Source: Anaerolineae bacterium | GTDB lineage: Bacteria > Chloroflexota > Anaerolineae > Aggregatilineales > Phototrophicaceae | Direction of reading: 5' to 3' | Assembly: GCA_019912905.1 (NCBI GenBank) | Contig: JAIOHO010000635.1 | Location: 1 to 9,202 of the forward strand | Length of the DNA stretch: 9,202 nt | In this document: positions 1-6,903 of the stretch, one piece after another | Numbering within the stretch: position 1 is the stretch's first letter | How the letters are laid out: each line of letters opens with the position of its first letter | Position numbers and translations under genes: made by a program | The notes under the pieces: model-generated | The model's input: the letters and a program-made list of their open reading frames with translations, nothing else | Databases searched by the model: none | What the model was told of the DNA's origin: nothing

Positions 1-175
1 CCTCCAGAACGTCCCGATTGGCGGCAACCTGGGCATTCATCTGCTCATAAGTTTGCCAGCGGGGAAGCAGGGCCGTCACCACAAAGGACAGATTGACCAG
101 CACCACCAGAACGATCAACGCGACCGGCAGGAAACTGGCGGGCAGCGAAGTGCGTATGTCACTCAGGCTGAGCAT
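1..175 (-). CDS. PilO-like membrane protein, N-terminal part only (3' end beyond window)
   Basis: Reading the minus strand from the ATG at 175 gives 58 codons open to the window edge. It starts MLSLSDIRTSLPASFLPVAL, continues through a single hydrophobic helix (about residues 15-37, ending FVVTALLP) and passes into a helix rich in Gln, Glu and Asn (RWQTYEQMNAQVAANRDVLE), which looks like the start of a coiled coil. A short N terminus, one membrane helix and a coiled coil, directly downstream of a PilN-like gene, is the plan of PilO. The start overlaps the upstream gene by 17 bases, with an AGG a few bases before it. The domain that would prove the family lies outside the window, so PilO is inferred from layout and position. 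Confidence 0.6.
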   Translation of the reverse strand, partial: MLSLSDIRTSLPASFLPVALIVLVVLVNLSFVVTALLPRWQTYEQMNAQVAANRDVLE

Positions 176-821
176 CGGAACCTGTCCGCAGCATAATCAG
201 GATGGTGAAATCAACGACGCGGTTGGGGGTCGAGGCCGCAGGCACCTCCGTCGGAGTCTCGCTGTCGGCTGGCGGAGGTGGAGTAGCCGTCGGCAAAATT
301 CGCAGGTTCAGTGACTGCACGGCGACATTCTCGACATAGGGCGACTCGCGCAGATGATCGGCATAACTGGTAATTGCCCCCTCGTTGTTGGCCTCCCCTT
401 TCACCGTGACGTGCGTATCGACCTGCATCAGCTCACTGACCCGAAGAATTCCCTGATCATAATCTGCGATCACTGCCATGACCGCAGGCCAGGCGATATG
501 ATTGGTTTCCAGATCGTCACGCACCGTTTCGAGCACATTGACCTGCTGATTGAGTGCCAGCAGTTCCATTCGCAGAGCCTCTTCAGTGGGGTTCGGCGCT
601 GCGGTGGCGGCCACCTGGGTTTCCAGTGTGGCAAGTTCGTCCGCCAGCGGCAGTGTATTTTCCTGAATCGTCGTCGAGATCAGATAAAGCGGCAAAAACA
701 GGATGCCCAGGCTGAAGGCGATCAGCCACAGCAGCAGTCGCGACGACCCGCTCGATTCCTGTTCCTGTTCTTCCACCGGCTCGCTTTGCGCTTCAAGCTC
801 GGCTGCATTCTGTGAGATCAT
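159..821 (-). CDS. pilN: PilN-like inner-membrane assembly protein
   Basis: The protein has 220 residues. An acidic cytoplasmic N terminus (1-27, rich in Glu and Gln) precedes one membrane helix (about 29-48). A coiled-coil-like segment (about 60-110) and a ferredoxin-like domain follow. That domain carries HIAWPAVMAVI, GILRVSELMQ, VTVKGEANNEGAITSYADHL and SPYVENVAVQSL, the layout of the PilN/fimbrial assembly family (PF05137-like). The last strands are split by a Thr/Pro-rich insert (about 176-202), and the chain ends with VVDFTILIML. In type IV pili PilN pairs with PilO and binds PilM to link the ATPase platform to the envelope. The ATG at 821 overlaps the peptidase stop as ATGA. An upstream Met at 884 would add 21 residues lying wholly within the peptidase gene and is unlikely. 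The next gene looks PilO-like, which supports the call. Similarity is structural rather than strong in sequence. Confidence 0.72.
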   Translation of the reverse strand: MISQNAAELEAQSEPVEEQEQESSGSSRLLLWLIAFSLGILFLPLYLISTTIQENTLPLADELATLETQVAATAAPNPTEEALRMELLALNQQVNVLETVRDDLETNHIAWPAVMAVIADYDQGILRVSELMQVDTHVTVKGEANNEGAITSYADHLRESPYVENVAVQSLNLRILPTATPPPPADSETPTEVPAASTPNRVVDFTILIMLRTGSDAQPE

Positions 822-1522
822 CCCAGCACCCCGCTTCCCAGCCACAGCGGACTGAGCATAAGCGCTGCCAACGCGCCAAAACATAAGAAGGGCGCATACG
901 GAATGTGCGTTTTCAGACCGCCGCGCCGCGTAACCAGCAGTGTCACGATGAAGACAGCCGTCGCCCCCGCGCCCAGCAGCAAGGCAAACAGCACACCTGG
1001 GAACCCGAACAACAGCCCGATCAACAGAGCCAGTTTGATGTCGCCGCCGCCCAGACCTTCCGGCTTGATGCGCGCCGTGCCATAAAAGATACTGAAGGCA
1101 AAGGCTCCACCCACCAGCACATTCATCATATGGGTCGGGTCAATCACCAGTTGTGCCAGCACAATCAGCACCACAGCCGGATACATCAGCACATTCAGTA
1201 CCAGCCGGAATTTTATGTCGATGACGGCCACCAGCACGAAGAAGACGAACGCAACCAGGTGCAGCAGCAGGTTCCACGAGAGGCCGTAGAACATCCAGGC
1301 CCAGGCGAAATAGACAGCCGTACCCATTTCCACCGCCGCGTCGAGCCTGATCCACGGCTGCCCCAAATCGGGCCTGAACAACTGTCCTACAGCCAGCGGC
1401 GCAGGCACAGGGCCAGATGCAGGCCGGGCAGGAGGCCTGAGAGCGAAGCGGGGCATATAATCGGACAGGTGGTGGATCACCCAACCTGTCCCTAACCCCA
1501 GGAATATCCAGACAATCATCAT
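818..1522 (-). CDS. A24-family prepilin/prearchaellin peptidase with reduced N-terminal half
   Basis: This is an integral membrane aspartyl protease that would cleave class III signal peptides of pilin- or archaellin-like subunits. Numbering is from the GTG at 1531. The two catalytic aspartates are present: Asp105 in AVIDIKFRLVLN and Asp164 in GLGGGDIKLALL, the family's GxGD motif. The late IPYAPFLCFGA (210-220) is also typical. About six hydrophobic segments span residues 4-20, 68-125 (two or more), 135-152, 165-198 and 210-232. Bacterial PilD enzymes usually carry a zinc-binding CxxC domain and methyltransferase part between the first two helices. Here that loop (about 25-62) is short, Pro/Ala-rich and has no cysteine; the only Cys in the protein is Cys217. 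This resembles archaeal PibD/FlaK in lacking methylase features. The ATG at 1522 has AGAG eight bases upstream; the GTG at 1531 would add three codons. The stop overlaps the next start as ATGA. Confidence 0.85.
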   Translation of the reverse strand: MMIVWIFLGLGTGWVIHHLSDYMPRFALRPPARPASGPVPAPLAVGQLFRPDLGQPWIRLDAAVEMGTAVYFAWAWMFYGLSWNLLLHLVAFVFFVLVAVIDIKFRLVLNVLMYPAVVLIVLAQLVIDPTHMMNVLVGGAFAFSIFYGTARIKPEGLGGGDIKLALLIGLLFGFPGVLFALLLGAGATAVFIVTLLVTRRGGLKTHIPYAPFLCFGALAALMLSPLWLGSGVLG

Positions 1523-1536
1523 CGGTGTCACTCTTT

Positions 1537-3222
1537 TCAGACTACGCGCAGGGTGGACGGAAGTTTAATGATGAACTCCGCACCGCCGCCATCCGCATTC
1601 CGGGCCAGGACGGAACCCCGATGTGCCTCCGCCGTCGCGCGCACAAATTCCAATCCCAGGCCGATGCTGACTTCGCCGTCACCGGACGGCTGACTGCGAA
1701 AGTAACGCTCAAACAGATAGGGCAAATCTTCGGTCGGAATGCCTGGGCCGGTGTCCCGCACGCTGATCATGACCTCATTCTCCCAGTACACCAGGGCCAC
1801 ATGCACCTCAGCGCCGGGCGGTGAATATTTGATGGCATTATCGATCAGGTTTAATATGCTGTGATGCAGGCGGCCCGCATCACCCTGCAAGATGTATGGC
1901 TCGCCGACCAACTGCAAATCCAGATTGGTCGATTTTGCGATCGCCTTCTTCTCGGAGTCATGAACGGCACGCGTCACCACATCAACCAGATCAAAAGGCT
2001 GGAGGCGCGCGGATATATCTTCGTTCAGCGCGGTAATCTCCAGCAGCCGCTCCACCAATCGAGCCATCTGATTCCCGGCCACCACGATCTGTTGGGCACT
2101 GTCCACAGTCGCCTCATCAAGTGTCGGATCCCCTGCCATCAGGCCCGCGTAACCGATGATCGTATTCAGTCGGGTTTTCAGATCATACGACAGCGCATAA
2201 TTGAACGCCGTAATGACCTTGGTCCGCCGCGCCAGCGCCCGTTCGGTAGTCTGATAGAGGCGCGCATTCTGAACCGCGACTGCTGTAAATTCAGCAATGG
2301 CCGACATGCGTTTCTCTTCTTGCTGGCTGAATAATCTGCCCGATTCATGATGGACAGCGGACAAGACCCCGAAGGTCACACCGCCCAGGGTCAGCGGCAC
2401 GTAAATGACCGCCTCGACCAAATAACCCGTTTTGACCTTGATACGCTGGCCGTCCAGCTCACGGTTGGCACGCAGGGGTTTCCCGGTCGTGATCACACGT
2501 CCAGGCAGCGTATCGGTCATCGGCAGGCGTTTGATCTGGTCGTCGTCAATGCCCATCCCGCATTCCAGAAATAACTCGCCGGTTTGCTCATCAACCAACC
2601 AGATGCTTGCTTCGCTGGCTTCTGTCAGTCCAAGGGTCAACTCCAGCGCCTGCTTCAACACCCCGGGGCGATCGAGCTGCGAAGTAATGGCGTAAGCAAC
2701 CCGCATCAGGACCTCGGCCTGGTCATCATTTTCCTCCAGCAAGTGGGGGTCGCTTCGGGGCTTTTCGACGATTTTTACGACGAGGTCAAGTTTGCCCAGG
2801 GTCACGAGATCCGAGTCGGATAGACTGTAAGGAATATTGACTCCGATCGAGTGGCCGTTCAGCCGGGTACCGTTGGTGCTGTTCAGGTCGAGGATATAGA
2901 GTTTGTTATCGGTCGGGCGCAGAAGGGCATGGCGACGAGATACCCCGAGATGATCGGCGCTGGCATCATCAAACAGCGCAATAAAGTCGGGCCCATCGCC
3001 GCTGCGTCCCAGGACCACTTCATCATTAATGTCCAGCGCAATGCATCGACTGCTATCGTAACCCAGCTCCAGGCGGATACGCCAGGTCGTGCGCGGTTGT
3101 CCATCAATATGGGGCACGGGCCGGTAGGTCGTGGAGTCACTCCCATGCAGTTGTTGGAGCAGCATTTCGTCGCTCAACTCGCGAGTGACCTTCTTAATCG
3201 TATCGAGTGATTTTGCCGGCAT
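1537..3222 (-). CDS. FHA-GAF sensor histidine-kinase-like protein lacking the phosphoacceptor His
   Basis: This is a soluble sensor of about 561 residues with no membrane segment. Numbering here is from the alternative GTG at 3237. The FHA domain (about 52-155) has GRS (78-80), SRRH (100-103) and NSTNGT (119-124), the residues that bind phosphothreonine. A GAF domain follows (about 172-326), then a DHp-like helix pair (340-405) and a HATPase_c domain (413-562). The ATPase has an N box NLIDNAIK (463-470), DTGPGIP (495-501) and GLGLEF (526-531), all intact. The H box, however, reads ALSYDLKTRL where active kinases have S-H-[DE]-L-[KR]-T/N-P-L, so His is Tyr351 and Pro is Arg356. Autophosphorylation by the standard route looks impossible. 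I chose the ATG at 3222 because a GAGGAG sits at the right distance; ATGs at 3228 and 3225 and the GTG at 3237 are alternatives. No response regulator is in the window. Confidence 0.88.
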   Translation of the reverse strand: MPAKSLDTIKKVTRELSDEMLLQQLHGSDSTTYRPVPHIDGQPRTTWRIRLELGYDSSRCIALDINDEVVLGRSGDGPDFIALFDDASADHLGVSRRHALLRPTDNKLYILDLNSTNGTRLNGHSIGVNIPYSLSDSDLVTLGKLDLVVKIVEKPRSDPHLLEENDDQAEVLMRVAYAITSQLDRPGVLKQALELTLGLTEASEASIWLVDEQTGELFLECGMGIDDDQIKRLPMTDTLPGRVITTGKPLRANRELDGQRIKVKTGYLVEAVIYVPLTLGGVTFGVLSAVHHESGRLFSQQEEKRMSAIAEFTAVAVQNARLYQTTERALARRTKVITAFNYALSYDLKTRLNTIIGYAGLMAGDPTLDEATVDSAQQIVVAGNQMARLVERLLEITALNEDISARLQPFDLVDVVTRAVHDSEKKAIAKSTNLDLQLVGEPYILQGDAGRLHHSILNLIDNAIKYSPPGAEVHVALVYWENEVMISVRDTGPGIPTEDLPYLFERYFRSQPSGDGEVSIGLGLEFVRATAEAHRGSVLARNADGGGAEFIIKLPSTLRVV

Positions 3223-3228
3223 CATCAT

Positions 3229-3235
3229 TCTCCTC
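3229..3235 (-). promoter_or_regulatory. Ribosome binding site deciding the kinase-like gene start
   Basis: The minus strand reads GAGGAGA followed directly by three ATG codons in a row. The AGGAG core is seven bases from the third ATG (3222) but touches the first (3228), and it lies downstream of the GTG at 3237. The third ATG is therefore the likeliest start. The site straddles the stop of the preceding gene. Confidence 0.6.
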
Positions 3236-3743
3236 ACTGCTCAACATACGCATGTAGCTGATCGGCTACTGCGCTGCAGAAGGCTGCCAGTTCAGCCATA
3301 TCGATTGTTTCCGTTTTCTGCAACAGCACATCGCGGTGGTGATCAACCGCGCCCTCACCAAACACCGAAGATAGCAGCGACTGCATCGCGCCAGCAGGCT
3401 GTTCTTGATCCGGTTTCTGCGCCGGGGCTGCTTCTGCCTGGACTGGATTCGCAGGAGTCGCTGCGGATGGCGGCGACGCAGGAGCCTGCACGCTGACTTC
3501 AGGTACGACCTGCTGGTGAGCTTCCAGAGCCATCGCATCCAACTGGTCAGCGGAAACGGCACCAGACCGGGCGATCGCTGCCACCTGAAGGGCCTTTTCA
3601 GCCCGTGTCAAGGCGCGCTGCTTGACCATCCGCCGGACCCGCTTGCGCAGTATCAGCACGATCGCCACGAACAGGGGGATCAATGCCGCCGCGACACTGA
3701 TGACGATCAGTTTTTGTTCGAGAATCAGGTCAATGAGTGACAT
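3234..3743 (-). CDS. Single-pass membrane protein of unknown function, encoded after arlJ
   Basis: I do not recognise this 169-residue protein. One hydrophobic helix at about residues 11-33 is followed at once by a strongly basic stretch (RKRVRRMVKQR, 33-43). By the positive-inside rule this puts the N terminus outside and the bulk in the cytoplasm. A helical region (about 44-80) leads to a low-complexity linker rich in Pro, Ala and Gln (81-118) and a compact C-terminal segment (119-169) with FGEGAVDHHRDVLLQKTE and a final amphipathic helix. It starts 21 bases after arlJ with a weak GGAAA site, and its stop touches the next gene. The topology, a membrane anchor with a cytoplasmic helical part, could suit a scaffold around ArlJ/ArlI, a role played in archaea by ArlC/D/E or ArlX. 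That is inference from position and topology only. Confidence 0.75.
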   Translation of the reverse strand: MSLIDLILEQKLIVISVAAALIPLFVAIVLILRKRVRRMVKQRALTRAEKALQVAAIARSGAVSADQLDAMALEAHQQVVPEVSVQAPASPPSAATPANPVQAEAAPAQKPDQEQPAGAMQSLLSSVFGEGAVDHHRDVLLQKTETIDMAELAAFCSAVADQLHAYVEQ

Positions 3744-3764
3744 AGCATTTCCGTGTGGCGCATC

Positions 3765-5252
3765 TTATATAGTCAGGATACTGGCGACGACCGGCGGCAC
3801 AACCAGCATGCTCACGCCTGAAATGAAGATCGTCATCGACAGGTACAGCGTCATTTTCAGCTTGTAACCGCCATCGCTCAGGATAATTGCCAGCGCGGTC
3901 ACAACCGCCATCAGGATGATCATGGTCACCGTCAGACTCGAAAGAAACTGGAGTTCGGCGGGCGTGAAACTCGCCATCCCCATATTGATAGTCGCCTGGC
4001 CGTCGGTTGCCCCTTCTGCGGTCGGCATGAGCGTGCTGACCATGGCCGCAAAATTCAGGACGACAGACAGTACAAACATCATCAGACCGGCAATCACCGC
4101 CTGCATCACGGTGGTCAGACCGGCAAACATGGCCGAAGTCATGCGGCGCTTAGAGCGCAGGCGAGACGTTTTGGAGGTAAACAGCGAACACAGATAGCCA
4201 ACCCGCTCCGGGTCGCCGCCGATTTTGATGGCGCCATAAAAAATAGCGACCACCTCGCTGACCAGCTTGCTGCCAGTTTCCTGTCCGAATTGATGCCAGC
4301 AGATTTCAGGATCGACCAGGGCCTGAAGTCGTTTACTGAGTCGTTCAATATCGCCTTCCAGTGTAGGGAAAGAACTGAGGTCAATCTGGGTCAACGCCTG
4401 CTTAAGCGTGGTGCCGCTGGAACTGGCGGTGCCGCCGACCGAGCGCATGAAGGTGCTGAATTCTTCATCTTTCTTGTGGGTTTTCTTGTCGCTGCGCGTG
4501 CTGACCAAGCCAATCGGAAGCAGCAGCGCCGACGCGATGATCAGCACCACTCCTAATGGAATGCCAGCCAGGTTCATCACCATCGCCCCGGCAAATCCCA
4601 GAGGGACAATCAGCCGAAACAGCCGCATCGCCTGTTTCTGTTCGGCGGAGCCTTCGGACGGTTTGACTGTGATGACTTCACGCGGTGCAGAGCGTTTGAT
4701 GATCCAGGCCCCAAACCCGCTCAGCATCACACCTGACCCCATCAACCCGAGCATCATAGGCACATTGAGCGAGGAAATCATCGATGAGATGACTTGAATG
4801 ATTACGATCAGGGCGACAGAAATGGTCAGAGAGGAAAACGCGTTAGACCACTGCTTCAGCGCTTCGATATTCCGCTCGTACTCGTTGGTATAGTCTTCAC
4901 CCTGGACTTCCGCTTCGCGCGCCAGGAACTCCGCCAGGGGTTCGCCGGACCGCAGAGCATCCGACATGCGCAGCAGAAAACTCTTCATGTTGTCGGACTT
5001 GGACTGTAGACCGATCTGGCGGCAGGCCTCCGGGTAGTCATAGCGCATTTCATCGACCAGCGTGTTCACAGCGACGAAGTATTCAGACGCGGGCGAAGAA
5101 GAACGGGCGGCGATCTCGAACACCTTGCCCCGTGCGATGCCCGACGAAGCCATCGCCGACATATACGTCAGCTGGTAGAACAGCTCGAAAGGCGTGATCA
5201 GCCTAAAGGAGATTTTGTTTTCGTGCTTCGGTGAGGATTTGGAAGAGTTCAT
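3765..5252 (-). CDS. arlJ: ArlJ (FlaJ), polytopic membrane platform of the archaellum
   Basis: This 495-residue membrane protein has about seven hydrophobic segments (approximately 143-163, 165-185, 212-230, 232-250, 375-405, 437-458 and 468-493). Two cytoplasmic T2SSF/GspF-type regions lie before the first segment and between segments four and five. The N-terminal FELFYQLTYMSAMASSGIAR and the later GGTASSSGTTLKQAL match the paired F-domain pattern, where a helix is followed by xxSGxxL. ArlJ is the only polytopic core component; ArlI docks on its basic loops. The ATG at 5252 was chosen because FELFYQLTYM belongs to the conserved F domain and would be lost with the next Met (codon 31). It also has an AAGGG six bases upstream, inside the end of arlI. 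The 50-base overlap implies translational coupling with the motor ATPase. Confidence 0.9.
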   Translation of the reverse strand: MNSSKSSPKHENKISFRLITPFELFYQLTYMSAMASSGIARGKVFEIAARSSSPASEYFVAVNTLVDEMRYDYPEACRQIGLQSKSDNMKSFLLRMSDALRSGEPLAEFLAREAEVQGEDYTNEYERNIEALKQWSNAFSSLTISVALIVIIQVISSMISSLNVPMMLGLMGSGVMLSGFGAWIIKRSAPREVITVKPSEGSAEQKQAMRLFRLIVPLGFAGAMVMNLAGIPLGVVLIIASALLLPIGLVSTRSDKKTHKKDEEFSTFMRSVGGTASSSGTTLKQALTQIDLSSFPTLEGDIERLSKRLQALVDPEICWHQFGQETGSKLVSEVVAIFYGAIKIGGDPERVGYLCSLFTSKTSRLRSKRRMTSAMFAGLTTVMQAVIAGLMMFVLSVVLNFAAMVSTLMPTAEGATDGQATINMGMASFTPAELQFLSSLTVTMIILMAVVTALAIILSDGGYKLKMTLYLSMTIFISGVSMLVVPPVVASILTI

Positions 5253-6897
5253 GGTAATCCCTTACACCTTTTTCCTTGTGCAGCTTTTCCAGGATAATCG
5301 CCCGACGCTTGACTTCTTCATAAACCGCTTTCCGTTTGTGGGGCGGTATCCCGCGTTTCACCGCAATGATTTGTTCCAGCAGATAGCTGTTCATATAACC
5401 CGGGAACTCGAATACATCGGTCGCCGGATTCCAGCGAAATGCCTCCAGAAAAGAAAAACTTTCTGAAACCGGATCGTAGCCAATAATTTCGTTGATGCTC
5501 AGGACGCGGCGCGCCCCCTTCCCGTTCGCCAACCGTACCGCCTGTTGAATAATTACCAGATTCAGGTTGTCGATATAGGTTTTGGGAATATTAATCGGGT
5601 CGCCGGTCAGACGTTGAATCAGCTTCTCGACCGTCGCCGCGTGGAAGGTAGACATCACCCCATGGCCGGTCTGCATCGCCTGGAATGCGACCACAGCTTC
5701 GACGCTGCGGATTTCGCCGACGATAATCATCTCAGGGCGCTGACGCAGCGCCGCTTTGAGCAGTTCGAACATGCCGACATCGCTGCCCTTCTGGTCCCCG
5801 CCGCCATGCCGAGTCGATTCCTGCACCCAGTTCTGATGCGGGACTTGAACCTCCGGCGTATCTTCAATGGTGACGATCTTGGCTTCGGGCCGGATAAACG
5901 TCGTAATCGCGTTCAGCAGAGTCGTCTTGCCCGATGCTGTCGCACCCACCACGAAAGTATTTAACCCGGCTTCCAGCATCAGGGACAGATACGCCGCCAT
6001 CGTGTAATTGAGCGTATTAAAGTCGATCAATTCCAGCACGCTTAACGGGGTGCCAGGCGCTTTACGGATGGTAAAGTTGCTGCCCCGTTTGGAAATCTCT
6101 CGTCCGTAAACAATATTGATACGGGAGCCATCCGGCAGTACCGCATCGACCAGGGGGTTGCGCACAGTCACCGGATGCTTGATCCATTCCCCCAGCCAGA
6201 CCGCGAATTCGTCTACGTCGTCGTGATCGATGAACACGATCGAGGACTGGACGCTCTTAAAAATTTTGTGCTCGATAAAAATGTGGCCGACACCGCTGCA
6301 ACTGATGTCTTCGATGTTCGGATCGAGCAGCAGCGGCTGAAGAACACCCAGCCCGATCTTGTCGCGGATGACGCGATAGCGAACAGCTTCCAGCTCCTGC
6401 GGCGTCACCACGATTTTGTCCGGCTTGCGTTTGCCGTTGGCGATCGGGCGCTCGGTGGTGCAGACGAGATCAATCAGCTGGAGGAGAAAAGCCTGCTTTT
6501 CTTCGCGATCCTCGATCCTGCCGATTTCTTCGGCCCAGGCGACCAGCTTCTGATCGACCTGCGGCATATAGGGATCAATCTGAACGACGGTGCTTGGCTC
6601 GATGGATACATGATGATCGCGAGTGCCCACCGGGTCCGGGTAGATGTGAACATACAACCCATCTTTGATGGCGTAGATCAGGTTGCGATAATCCAGCCCG
6701 CTCAGGCCGCGTGATGGTTTTTCGTAATAATCAGGAACCCCGATTTCGTCGATCGGCAGGACCTTGAGGTACTCGACCAGGAAGGGCGACTGATCGCAAG
6801 CCTGCTGGAGTTCCGGTGACAGACGGGCACGAAGCTGCTGCCAATCGGATTGGCTAAGCGCTGGTCCAGGGACAAACGGCAGGACGGAACGTGCCAT
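5203..6897 (-). CDS. arlI: ArlI (FlaI), secretion-superfamily ATPase driving archaellum assembly and rotation
   Basis: This is a 564-residue hexameric-type ATPase of the type II/IV secretion superfamily. The N-terminal domain covers about residues 1-285 and contains DKIGLGVLQPLL and DPNIEDISC (179-200), the usual entry to this fold. The catalytic core follows: Walker A GATASGKTT (318-326), the Asp box IVTIEDTPEV (341-350), Walker B with MIIVGEIRS (390-398, Glu395), and the His box TGHGVMSTFHA (410-420). All key residues are present, so the enzyme should be active. In archaea ArlI hydrolyses ATP at the cytoplasmic face of ArlJ, first to build and then to rotate the filament. Placement between arlH and arlJ favours ArlI over TadA/CpaF or a pilus ATPase of the same superfamily. 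It begins six bases after the arlH stop, and its 3' end overlaps arlJ by 50 bases. Confidence 0.92.
   Translation of the reverse strand: MARSVLPFVPGPALSQSDWQQLRARLSPELQQACDQSPFLVEYLKVLPIDEIGVPDYYEKPSRGLSGLDYRNLIYAIKDGLYVHIYPDPVGTRDHHVSIEPSTVVQIDPYMPQVDQKLVAWAEEIGRIEDREEKQAFLLQLIDLVCTTERPIANGKRKPDKIVVTPQELEAVRYRVIRDKIGLGVLQPLLLDPNIEDISCSGVGHIFIEHKIFKSVQSSIVFIDHDDVDEFAVWLGEWIKHPVTVRNPLVDAVLPDGSRINIVYGREISKRGSNFTIRKAPGTPLSVLELIDFNTLNYTMAAYLSLMLEAGLNTFVVGATASGKTTLLNAITTFIRPEAKIVTIEDTPEVQVPHQNWVQESTRHGGGDQKGSDVGMFELLKAALRQRPEMIIVGEIRSVEAVVAFQAMQTGHGVMSTFHAATVEKLIQRLTGDPINIPKTYIDNLNLVIIQQAVRLANGKGARRVLSINEIIGYDPVSESFSFLEAFRWNPATDVFEFPGYMNSYLLEQIIAVKRGIPPHKRKAVYEEVKRRAIILEKLHKEKGVRDYHELFQILTEARKQNLL
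5259..5263 (-). promoter_or_regulatory. Ribosome binding site for arlJ inside the end of arlI
   Basis: AAGGG on the minus strand lies six bases before the ATG at 5252. It supports the long start that overlaps arlI by 50 bases. Confidence 0.6.
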
Positions 6898-6903
6898 GCG
6901 CCC

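Noticed and set aside
821..884. Upstream Met at 884 as start of the PilN-like gene
   Set aside because: It would add 21 residues lying entirely within the end of the peptidase gene. The ATG at 821 forms a standard ATGA overlap and the added residues have no family support.
905..1495. Plus-strand open frame opposite the prepilin peptidase
   Set aside because: The product is dominated by Gln, His, Arg and Pro, as expected from the complement of a membrane protein gene. The minus-strand frame has both catalytic Asp motifs.
6175..6714. Plus-strand open frame opposite arlI
   Set aside because: It is a shadow of a fully conserved ATPase gene, with no recognisable motif or ribosome site.
3765..6897. 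Tad/Flp pilus or type II secretion ATPase-platform pair
   Set aside because: The pair alone could fit, but the adjoining ArlH and ArlF/G-like genes and the single seven-helix platform protein fit the archaellum better. TadB and TadC would be two short separate genes.
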